From assembly GCA_030704615.1 (NCBI GenBank), contig CM060732.1, positions 31,973,053 to 32,037,052 on the forward strand: a DNA stretch of 64,000 nt, in the 5' to 3' direction. The translations under genes and the position numbers were made by a program. The notes beneath the pieces were generated by a model. The model was not told the DNA's origin. It did no database searches and worked only from the letters and a program-made list of their open reading frames with translations. Positions 46,425-55,257 of this stretch are shown one piece after another. Origin of the DNA: Takakia lepidozioides (taxonomy: Eukaryota > Streptophyta > Takakiopsida > Takakiales > Takakiaceae). Within the stretch, counting starts at the first letter, position 1. The number at the start of each line of letters is the position of its first letter.

Positions 46425-46882
46425 TGTAACGAGGCTGATGCATCTTGTATGGATTTAGTGAATGTCAGATCTTTTGTGAGTAGACAGTACCGTTAGAATG
46501 GGTCCTGGCCCTGCCAACGTCATCTGACAAGTGTATTCAATCTGTAACGGTATTCTTCCAGCAGTATAAGAAAGAGGTACAAGGCCTCCTACGACTAGAG
46601 TGATTTTGATGAAATACTGTTGGTACTATTCTCCTTCATTCTAGTGAAGATAGTATGTGCATGGTATTTGTACTGTTCTACTTTGCTAATATTGTGTGCA
46701 TAAAGACTTGGAAATATTTCACAGCTCAACCTGAGAGAAAGCTAATCACCGTTCATCGAGATCTGATCCAACAGTCATGATTTATCCCCACAACGCGTTA
46801 TACTTCCCTGCATTATGCGTTGCAAGGCGAGACACCTCTATATGATCACTGATATCGCACAGGGCAAATTATTGGCATTACA
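46425..46882. mobile_element. 458-bp insertion, probable solo LTR
   Basis: It is absent from the matching place in copy 1 (about 9150, gcgctaactcgaatctg). It starts TGTAACGAGG and ends GGCATTACA, giving TGTAA/TTACA inverted ends. The flanks ctaat and taact derive from the empty-site sequence ctaact, consistent with a short target duplication carrying one mutation. A TATA-less promoter and no open frame fit an LTR. Confidence 0.65.
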
Positions 46883-47510
46883 TAACTCAGATCTGAAATT
46901 TTAATTTCGTTTGTTATTTCTATTTCTCGAGGTTTCTTCAAACCAATTTTAAACAACATATTTTTATTATTATAAGGATGGACTTGAGTACACCCAAATA
47001 CGTGGATCCATTGAGATGTCACTATATCAGGGCGTCTTTACAAGACAATGTAAATTAACTAACTAAACATTTTGTTATCGATATATTAGTTAATTTATTA
47101 ATTTTAAAGTCAATTATCGCCGCAGACTCATACATGAGTAATGAAGAATAAAGTAACATACTTACATCATACTAACATATGATGGGATTTTATTGTAATA
47201 AATTGTGTCGTATATTGTGTCACTTCATAGTTGGACGTTGTTTATGTTTGTTTCTGTGTAAGATTTTTCGTAGATGCGATCTTCTTTTCTCTCTTTCTTG
47301 TCTCATTTTCTCTCTTCATCTGTATTTACTCTTTGTTGTTTCTTTCTCTATAATTTTTTCTTCAAACTCTAAAAGATATAACCACTCTTTCAAAACGGAT
47401 ATGACTATTGTTTAAAAAAAAATCTTCAGTATTTATTTATTTTTTGATTAGGTTATTCATATTTTATCCACTAAATTTTTATTCACACTTCTTTCTAGTT
47501 TTTTTTGTAG

Positions 47511-47804
47511 ACCACTGTTCTAAACTATTCTGACATCTTTGAAGATTTGATTGAAGAAATAAAAACAAAAGACAATGGAATTGATGAACAACCTATTCGA
47601 AATCCTATCATGGGAAAAACATATCATCGTTTGTCACAATCCCAAACATGGCTTGTAGATAATTGTGGCTTGCATCCGCTCGTTTTTGCAGGATTTGAAT
47701 CTTGCCGCGCTATTAAGAAATTTGTTGATGACAGATTTACATTCCGAGAAGAATTTCGAAAGAAGTTTGGAGATGAACCTGCTACATGTATAATTATTCA
47801 TTGA
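47511..47804 (+). CDS. Last exon of the T1 transposon protein, unrecognised
   Basis: An acceptor (ttttttgtag, ending at 47510) opens an uninterrupted frame of 97 codons ending at TGA 47802-47804, which touches the inner edge of the TIR (47803). It contains TVLNYSDIFEDLIEEIKTKD, HRLSQSQTWLVDNCGLHPLV and KKFVDDRFTFREEFRKKFGD. The mix of aromatic and charged residues looks like the end of a transposase or accessory protein, but no DDE motif is visible and I do not know the family. The corresponding part of copy 1 is missing. Upstream exons should lie in 46.9-47.5 kb or earlier but could not be read. Confidence 0.45.
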   Translation, partial: TTVLNYSDIFEDLIEEIKTKDNGIDEQPIRNPIMGKTYHRLSQSQTWLVDNCGLHPLVFAGFESCRAIKKFVDDRFTFREEFRKKFGDEPATCIIIH

Positions 47805-47982
47805 CAACTATTTACATAGAACCAATTCTTAGTCCGACCGGCAAAGAGAGTTCAATGTCTCTTTCTCATAGGACAAGATTGTGTTTCCTAGTCCTACGGT
47901 ATTTTTTTAATGTATTTTCATAATATAATTGTCGTCCAAGTCTTGATTTATTACTAATATCTACGAGCCTAAACCCCCGAGG
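47803..47982. repeat. Right TIR of transposon T1 (copy 2)
   Basis: Reverse complement of 7879-8058. It ends ctacgagcctaaacccccgagg. Confidence 0.75.
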
Positions 47983-48621
47983 TGCTTATCAATTCTAGTC
48001 CCTTCACAAAGCACCTAATCCGAGTTTAAGGAGAAAATGTAAACATCATTTCTCAATGCCCCTCCACTCCTGGGTGGTTGAGTTCAAACCTAGTACCCTT
48101 AAGAGAGACCAAATCTTAAAATTTTAATAATAATAATTTAAATTTAAAAATAAATAAATAAATAAACATGTACATGTGGGAATTCTCAAGGAGACTAAAT
48201 ATTCCACTGACATCTCCAGGGGATGTAGAATGAAAACTATAATTAACTCCAAAAGAAGAATTAGTCAGTCCAAAGTTCGTTTATTGGGAAAGAACACAAC
48301 AACGATGAAGTAATGATGTTTAACTGCTCGATCATATTTAAATCTCTCTTCCAAGTGGTTTCTACCACCAGTCACATGCCTCTAACTTGATTAATGGTCT
48401 CCCAATCCCAAAGTTAACATTCCAATCATTCATTAGTTCTGAATATCCATCAAAAGGTCTTATACCATATCTCTATCCAGTTATGCCTCCAATAACAAGC
48501 TCTGTATAGGGCCGATAGCTCTCTATACCACCATTTACTCAGAAGTTCTAATTGAAATATTTCTATGTCACTACAGTATAGCTTCTTGAATATCTCTACC
48601 GATTTATCGTCTGGTAATCTA
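47983..48621. other. No gene seen
   Basis: AT-rich flank. A B-box-like gagttcaaacc occurs at about 48080, without a clear A box. Confidence 0.5.
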
Positions 48622-48626
48622 GTAAT

Positions 48627-48996
48627 TATTAAGAAAATGTATGGTGTTAACCCCAATGCAGCTATTAGCGATGTATGGCTAACACCATGTATCGTTTGAA
48701 TTCTGGGAGGCAGCATGAAAACCATCATGAGTCTCTTTCCCGCTCATCAGCCTGTAGTACTAATGAGACAGTCTCCCTTATCTTTTGTTAAGTTATCCGT
48801 GTGTAACATTGTGGTTTAGCACTCTTAGGCTAGTGAGCTAATCAAGCCGTTGTCATGTGCAATGACGTATCGTACCAAAAGCTGTGCTTTGTGCTCAGAA
48901 ATTAATACACTGGAATGGGGTTTGTGGTACATTCGGTGTATGTGTGAGTGAGTCAGTGTCGTGGCTATGAATGCCTGTTTTTAGTCACTCTTAACA
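48627..48996 (+). mobile_element. 5' LTR of copia element C
   Basis: 370 bp, matching 53433-53821 over its length. It starts tattaagaaaatg and ends cactcttaaca. Target duplication GTAAT precedes it. Confidence 0.9.
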
Positions 48997-49365
48997 AATT
49001 ATGGGCCCTAGCCTCTAGCTTTCGAGAGGCTATCTTTAACAAGTAATACCGTTTTAGTTTGTCTAAACTAAGTATCTTGAAGAACATCCCAGTATCAGTA
49101 GAGAGTATTGCTTTTACGAGTGAAAGTACTGCTGAGAGGATATTTTTCTGTTAAGTGAGAGTTTCACTTGTTCTAGTATTGGTTGAGAGTTTATCGTGTC
49201 AGTGGAGAGTACTGCTCTTAGAGCGTAAGTACTGCTGCAAAGAATCTTTACCGTTAAGTTATACAGTACTGTTGTCGGATAAAGATCTACCTTTTGTGTC
49301 TGTGAAAGTTCTCTTTTCGTCAGCAGTGGGAGTTTGAACGTAATTTAAAGGTTTCTTGGTCCGCA

Positions 49366-50167
49366 ATGGTGGAACATAGCGGGCGCAGCGAGGTTGGCCA
49401 CATCCAGGCTTTCAACGGCGACAACTACCACATCTGGGCCTTTCAGATGCGCGCCCTGTTCCTTGGAAAAGAGATCATGGGAGTTGTCGATGGTACCGAA
49501 CAGAAGCCTGAGGCTGCAAATGCGTAAGCGCTGGCAGCCTAGACGAAGAAAAATGACCAGCGTGCCAACGAGAGCATTCATAATCTCCGTGAATTTTTTT
49601 GCATCTAAGATGGAGGCTGGAGACACAATCGCTTCATTTCTTGGCAAGATTGGGCTTCTCAAGAGTCAGCTTGTCCGCATGGGGGAGACTAGTATCACGG
49701 ACAAGACTGTCATGGCGAAGGTTCTTGACAATCTGCCAGATGAGTATAGATACTTTCATTCTTCTTGGGATATCACTGCGACAGCAGACAAGACTCTCAA
49801 CAACCTCCTCATCAGGCTGATTCGAGAGGAAACAAGAATAAACGAGATGAAGGAACGAGAGGCGGCGTCTTCACCTGCTTCAGCTTTCGTAGCAAATGCA
49901 AAGCGCGGAGAAGGGACCAACCGGCCGTCACTCACATACGAGCAGCGGCAAGCGAGGAAGAAGGAGTTAGTAGAGCGTAAGAAGAATGCGGAGTGTTGGA
50001 GATGCGGGACATGCCACTACTACCGTGACTGTAATGAACCAGCGTCGAAGAAAAATAACAGTAGCTCACCTTTGAAGAGCCACAAGAGCGGTAATACCAA
50101 CCTTCGAGCTTACATGACGACCTCGCAGACGGTTGATGTAAACTGGCATTTCATCTCAAGGCCGTAA
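49366..50167 (+). pseudogene. gag: Gag of copia element C, deleted and frameshifted
   Basis: The start ATG is at 49366 (MVEHSGRSEVGHIQAFNGDN, then YHIWAFQMRALFLGKEIMGV) and the frame is cut by TAA at 49525-49527. A second frame (49394-50167) resumes after a deletion of the middle: FFASKMEAGDTIASFLGKIG, NLPDEYRYFHSSWDITATAD and a zinc knuckle, CWRCGTCHYYRDC, one residue shorter than the usual CX2CX4HX4C. The family is the UBN2-type copia Gag. The protease (D-S-G-A) that should follow is absent. Confidence 0.8.
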
Positions 50168-50189
50168 AGTTGAAGGCATTGGAGGGATC

Positions 50190-51760
50190 AAGCTGTCAGT
50201 CCAAAGTGTAGGCAGCATCAATATTCGCACCTACAACGGACACAAGTGGGAGACTGCAGTCATGAAAGATGTCCTACACGTTTCAGGCCTGGGCATAAAC
50301 ATTTTCTTCGTATGGCGAGTTGCTCTTCTCAACTTTGATACCATACACACGAAAGATGGCTGCAGGCTAATTTTGAATGGAGAGACCCTAATTCAGGACG
50401 TTATGGAGGGAACAATGTACGAGCTGATGATCGTAGCAGAGCCACCCTCCGATACAGCATGCATCGCAAACACTTTTGGCATCGAAACAGCAAAGGGATC
50501 GACGCAGAGTCTAGAGGTATGACATCACAGGCTTTGTCACGTTCAACATGCTCTGGTTCGGAAGATGACACATACATAAATGGTAGATGGGCTTGAACTC
50601 AGTAATGACCAGCCAGTTTTCTGTGAGGGCTGTGTGTTTGGGAAGAGCAAGCGGCTCTCGTTCCCCACCACTCAGGATCTTGCTCAGTCAACAGTGGCAG
50701 GGCAACTTATCCATACCGATGTATGTGGGCGCCCCATGTCGACACCGACAGTGGGAGGATGCATGTACTACGTCTTATTCAAAGATGACTTCACTCGGTA
50801 TATAGTCATTTACTGCATCAAGAAAAAATCTGAGGTGTCAGATTGCCTCAAGAAGTATTCCGCCACCCTCAGCCGTGAGACGGGACATACGATCAAGGCC
50901 ATTTGGTCAGATCGAGGCGGAGAGTACACAGGAAGGGTCGTGCGTGATTGGCTTGCTGAATTGTAGATTGAACAACAGCACACAGTACCATATAGTCCAG
51001 AACAGAACAACACCGCTGAACGAGAAAACATGACTATAATGGAGGCCGTGCAAAGCACGATCAACACCAGTCAAGTCCACCTGAAGTTTTGGGGGGAGGC
51101 TGTGCATACAGCAGTATACACACTTAACCGGTGTGGTACATCAACTTTGGAAGACATCATACATTTCGAAGCATGGCACCGCAAGCGACCCTCAGTCTCT
51201 CATCTGAGGATTTTTGGTGCCACCGCTTATCTTCACGTGCCCAAAGAACTTTGAAAGAAGTTAGATCCAAAAGCTAGAAAAGAAATCTTCATGGGGTACA
51301 GCCTCGTTAGTAAGGCTTACAGAATCTGGTACAATGAAGATCAGAAGATTCAGGAGAGCCGCGACGTAATATTCGACGAGTAGTCAGTCTTCCAAGCCAC
51401 GGTGACAGGCGAACCAAGAGACGTAGCCATATAGAAGATGGTGACGCTCACTCTTCTGGAGCAACCAAGTAGCTTGGGGTCACCTGATGAAGTACTAATA
51501 GTACCTCCACAATCGAGTAACCAGGCACTACCTAGCTTCCCTACATCTGACTCCAGGAATGACAATTTCGATAGTCCCAGTGAGGAACCGTGTGGAAGCA
51601 AAAGTGGCTCAGACCTGGAACCAGACAACACACTTGCGAAGTGAGAGGATATCACACTTAGTGACACCGCAATTCTAGACTGGAGACCACCAAACATACA
51701 TGTAACGACTGATGGACTGGGGGGTGCTACAGAAGAGCAACTAATTCTCGTCGATGCCCC
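50190..51760 (+). pseudogene. pol: Integrase of copia element C
   Basis: Pieces 50262-50522 (pre-integrase), 50580-50966 and 51030-51254 give the GAG-pre-integrase and integrase domains. Visible are FCEGCVFGKSKRLSFP (zinc domain), QLIHTDVCGRP (first Asp), IWSDRGGEYTG (second Asp) and NNTAERENMTIMEAV (catalytic Glu), followed by KFWGEAVHTAVYTLNR and RPSVSHLRIFGATAYLHVP. In-frame stops occur at about 50579, after WLAEL (50964-50966) and after VPKEL (51252-51254). The catalytic residues survive, but no continuous frame does. Confidence 0.8.
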
Positions 51761-51779
51761 AACAAGCCTTAACATCACC

Positions 51780-52306
51780 GTGGAGCCAGAGTCGTATCAA
51801 GGTCGTAGCAGACGACCAACAACACGCTATGGGGATTGGGTTTATGTTGTCACTGGCGCCGACCAATACAGCTCCGATTTCTCCAATCCTGAGGAGCCAG
51901 AAATCTTAGAGGCCGATCTCATCTGTCCTGATGAGCCTCTCACAGTGGAAGAAGCGAGGCAGAGCCCGGAGAAGGATGCCTGGAAGGCTGCCATATATGA
52001 GGCGTATAACTCCCTGCTAGCAAACAATACCTGGTCGATGTGTAGTTTACCGGCAGGACGTAAGCTAATCAGAAACAAGTGGATCTTTAAGTTAAAGTTC
52101 AACCAGCATGGAGCAGTCAATCAGTACAAGGCCCGATTGGTGGCGAAAGGCTTCACTCAGAAGGCTGGAATCGACTATCAAGAAATATTCAGCCTTGTCG
52201 TGAAATTTGACTCAACTCGGACCGTGCTCTCTATTGTTGCCGCAGAAAACCTGGAGATGGCTCAATTCGATGTACAAACAGCTTTCTTGTATCGCGATAT
52301 TGAAGA
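51780..52306 (+). pseudogene. pol: Reverse transcriptase of copia element C, first half
   Basis: The frame reads EPESYQGRSRRPTTRYGDWV, PLTVEEARQSPEKDAWKAAI, RNKWIFKLKFNQHGAVNQYK, ARLVAKGFTQKAGIDYQEIF and MAQFDVQTAFLYRDIED. The first RT catalytic Asp (QFDVQTAFL) is present. At about 52306 the frame leaves RT and enters the reverse complement of the element's own 3' end. Confidence 0.85.
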
Positions 52307-53423
52307 TTGGCCTGTGTTTTCGTCAATCTTTGTCTCGATCAGGCCAATCTGTCCCTGAAGCCGAACGAACTTGTCACGGAGCAGAGGTTTCGTTAAAATG
52401 TCAGCCAACTGGCTGTCTGTGGGAATATACCGGGGAAAAAGCTCATGCCTGTGAACCTCCTCATGAATCTTGTGGTATCGGATATCAACATGTTTGGTCC
52501 TCTGGTGAAACTCAGGGTTGAGAATCTAACGATCTGCGGGATGGTTGTCGCTGTATAGTACAGTGGGCTGAGGTTGTGGATAGCCCAAATCTGCAAGAAG
52601 TTATCGGATGAAAATAATCTCTCTGCTGGCATGATGAACGGTGATGTACTCCGATTCAGTTGTGCTTGTGGTTGTACAAGTTTGCTTCTTGCCCCCCCAG
52701 GCAATATGACCACCGTTCAGCATGAGAATGTATCCAGAACGGGACTTACGATCATCAACATCACCTGCAAAATCTGTATCGCAGTAGGCAATAAGCTGGT
52801 TGGTTTGCTGGCCTCCTCCGGAGTATATCCGCATATTGGTAGTACCGCGTAGGTATTTCAGCACCCGCTTTAACAGCGTTGACGTGCGGGGACTTGGCAC
52901 CTTTGAGAAATTTGCCAGCGTGACTCACAGAATATGTGATGTCAAGGCGCGTACCTTGGCTGACGAACTGCATACTTCCCACTGCTGGCCTATACGGGAA
53001 CTGGTCATCGTCGGGCTGATCAATGGTCGTGACCTAGTCGGGAATGCTGCATGGATCAGTTGGTACAACAGCTGGGTTGGCATTGTCAAAACCAAACTTC
53101 TTCAGCAGGCGATTGATGTACTGGATTTGATCTATCTGTATGGTGTGGGAGGAGCAATCCGCAGGCCGACGTACACTTCTGGTTGGCTTTCCTTGATCAC
53201 AAACGCTCCGGCCATGTATTCGTGTGTACTATGGTTGTGGCTCACGTAGACACATGGATCAACTGAGGATGGCACGAGCTGATATCTAACAAGAAAATCA
53301 TTAAACTTCTGGTTCCAGACCCTGCTCGATAGCTTAAGCCCATAGAGCACCTTCAGCAGCTTGCACACCTTTCCTGACTCACATTGGTCCTCAAATCCTG
53401 CAGGTAATGCCATGTAAATAGCC
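52307..53423 (-). pseudogene. pol: RT second half and RNase H of copia element C, inverted
   Basis: Read on the minus strand from 53423 downward: AIYMALPAGFEDQ, then KLLKVLYGLKLSSRVWNQKF (53132-53413), SQGTRLDITYSVSHAGKFLK, STLLKRVLKYLRGTTNMRIY and CDTDFAGDVDDRKSRSGYIL (52601-52982), then QRTKHVDIRYHKIHEEV and the C-terminal tail to 52307. This is exactly the part of pol missing from the plus strand. A region of RT containing the YVDD box near 53100-53150 appears disrupted. Several frameshifts are present. Confidence 0.85.
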
Positions 53424-53432
53424 GAGTGGGAG

Positions 53433-53821
53433 TATCAAGAAAATATATGCTGTTAATCCCAAGAGCAAAGCTATCAGCGATGTACGGGTGAGGTTCACCG
53501 GGTATCATGTCTAACACCGGGTATCGTTTGAATTCTGGGAGGCAAGATGAAAACCATCGTGAGTCATTTTCCCGCTCATCAGCCTGTAGTACTAATGAGA
53601 CCGTCTCCCTTACATTTTGCTAAGTTATCCATGTGTAGCATTGTGGTTTAGCACTATCATGCTAGTGAGCTGATCAAGCCGTTGTCCTCTGCAAGGACGT
53701 ACTGTACCAAAAGCTATGCTTTGTGCTCAGAGATTAATACACTGGAATAGGGTTTGTATCGGTGTATGTGTGAGTGAGTCAGTGTCGTGGCTATGAATGC
53801 CTGTTTTTAGCCACTCTAACA
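53433..53821 (+). mobile_element. 3' LTR of copia element C
   Basis: 389 bp, about nine positions in ten identical by eye to the 5' LTR, with a roughly 19-bp net length difference. It is preceded by the purine-rich gagtgggag (53424-53432), the likely polypurine tract. Target duplication GTAAT follows. Confidence 0.9.
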
Positions 53822-53826
53822 GTAAT

Positions 53827-54358
53827 TAACTCTTGAGCATAATTATCATTTCCATCATTGATACACATTAGTGTAGAATAGAGAAGAAGATAGAACAATA
53901 GATTTATTTTCCAATGGTAGATTGGTTCTGTGATACTGTACTTGACATTTGTGAAGAAAAGGAAGGAAAAGAAGAAGAGTTCAATTTGTATTATCTGTTG
54001 AAGGATTAATAAGAAGTGTGGAATGATTTACAATCGAAGTGTTGAATTATACTATTTTGAGTGAAATAGACACACGCACTCTTATCTCCCTCTGGTCAGG
54101 GCTCTTTGGCTCAACTGACATCGATTAATTCCACAATAGCACAATTGCTCCAACAACTATTGCAACCGTTTCTAACTTTTTTCATTCATCCAAGAATTTC
54201 ATCCAACACTATCATCCAATATCGAATAGAATCAGCTTATTCAGCATAGCCAAAGTCTTGTGAAGAGCTATATCGATGGTATTATAGGACATATCGGCTG
54301 AGAATACACTAAAGAGTCTTAAAATTGGAGCACAACTAAAAATTTCTATGGTTGAATC
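53827..54358. other. No gene seen
   Basis: AT-rich sequence between the two copia elements. The expected 5' LTR of element D was not identified here. Confidence 0.5.
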
Positions 54359-55015
54359 TTGAATAACCACGAATCTATGACTCTTGAACAACCACGGCTA
54401 TCCTTGAAAAAAGCAAAGAATCTTGCTCTGGCAGGCATGCAACTATCGGTAGCAGATAGTCTTCTAGGATTTGTGTCGAATTTCAGCGATCCAGCACTTG
54501 CATGGGATGGCTTGCGTCGCAAGTTCGCATATGGGAATCAGTTACATCTGCTCATGCTAACGAATCAGCTCCAAATTTCGCTGTCCCTCAGGAATTTGGC
54601 TTCATCAGAGAGCTTATATCAGGAAACTATTGAAAAGATATGGAATGAACAATTGTATACCAACAAAAATACCAATCAATCCTGGAGTACAATTGCAAAA
54701 GAAAATGGGTACCCGAAGAGTAGACCCAGAGTTTTATAGATCGCTGGTGGGTAGTTTGATATACCTGACCAATACAAGACCAGACATATATGCTTTGCAG
54801 TAAGCTGTGTGAGCAGATATATGGACGAACCAGTAGATGCTAATCTACAAGCAGCCAAACAGATTTTGAAATACTTCAAGGGTACTCTTGATTTTGGACT
54901 ACATCTGTCGTGCAAGGGAGATGAGGTCTACTACACTTTTGTGGACGCTGATTGGGGACGTGACTTGGACACTAGACATTCAACCATTAGCAAACATTCA
55001 GTTGATTTTCAATGA
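54359..55015 (+). pseudogene. Copia element D, gag fused to the RT end by internal deletion
   Basis: The frame 54359-54739 starts in a UBN2-type Gag (SLKKAKNLALAGMQLSVADS, then AWDGLRRKFAYGNQLHLLML) but changes near 54610-54700 to the end of RT. The next frames carry RPDIYALQ-like and SRYMDEPVDANLQAAKQILK, then YFKGTLDFGLHLSCKGDEVY and FVDADWGRDLDTRHST (RNase H start). Protease, integrase and most of RT are missing, so more than 3 kb has been lost. It is distinct from element C in sequence. Confidence 0.75.
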
Positions 55016-55034
55016 GGCTGAGAGCAAGAGGGGG

Positions 55035-55257
55035 TGTTAGATTATGTGCTCTCAGTTTTAGCGCATTAACTGATCATCTACATGTCATAAATATTTGTAT
55101 CAGTACATTTACACAAGCTTATATTAGTATTCAAACGTGTACATCTTAGTGTGGAAGCGGTGTCCACTGTTCTATAAAAATCTCACTGTATATATTCAAG
55201 GACTGTTTCACAGTTCCTCAGTTGTAATACAAACCTCTTGAGGTACGATTGACAACA
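55035..55257 (+). mobile_element. Probable 3' LTR of copia element D
   Basis: A purine tract (gagagcaagaggggg) is followed by TGTTAGATTATGTG, a classic copia LTR start. A TATA-like ctgtatatattcaagg lies at about 55188. The likely end is ...gattgacaaca at 55257. No partner LTR was matched, so the end is approximate. Confidence 0.5.

Larger units (their letters stand above)
45332..47982 (+). mobile_element. DNA transposon family T1, copy 2 (right half complete)
   Basis: Collinear with copy 1 from 45332 through about 47250, including the palindrome array (45410-46060). It then continues through a unique part with a spliced exon (47511-47804) to the right TIR (47803-47982). The left TIR is missing, since unrelated DNA precedes 45332. 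A 458-bp LTR-like insertion interrupts it at 46425-46882. Together the two copies define an element of roughly 2.4 kb plus TIRs with an internal gene. Confidence 0.65.
48622..53826 (+). mobile_element. Ty1/copia element C, full length, with an internal inversion
   Basis: The 5' LTR (48627-48996) and 3' LTR (53433-53821) are flanked by a 5-bp target duplication GTAAT (48622-48626 and 53822-53826), so both ends of the insertion are intact. In between lie gag, integrase and the first half of RT on the plus strand, then the second half of RT and RNase H on the minus strand (52307-53423), then a 9-bp purine-rich tract before the 3' LTR. The protease is deleted. Both LTRs begin TA where TG is usual, and both end CA. 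Confidence 0.9.

Noticed and set aside
47179-47415. 78-codon hydrophobic ORF as a membrane protein
   Set aside because: A T/C-rich intron-like stretch gives Phe/Leu/Ser-rich translation; it precedes a splice acceptor at 47510.
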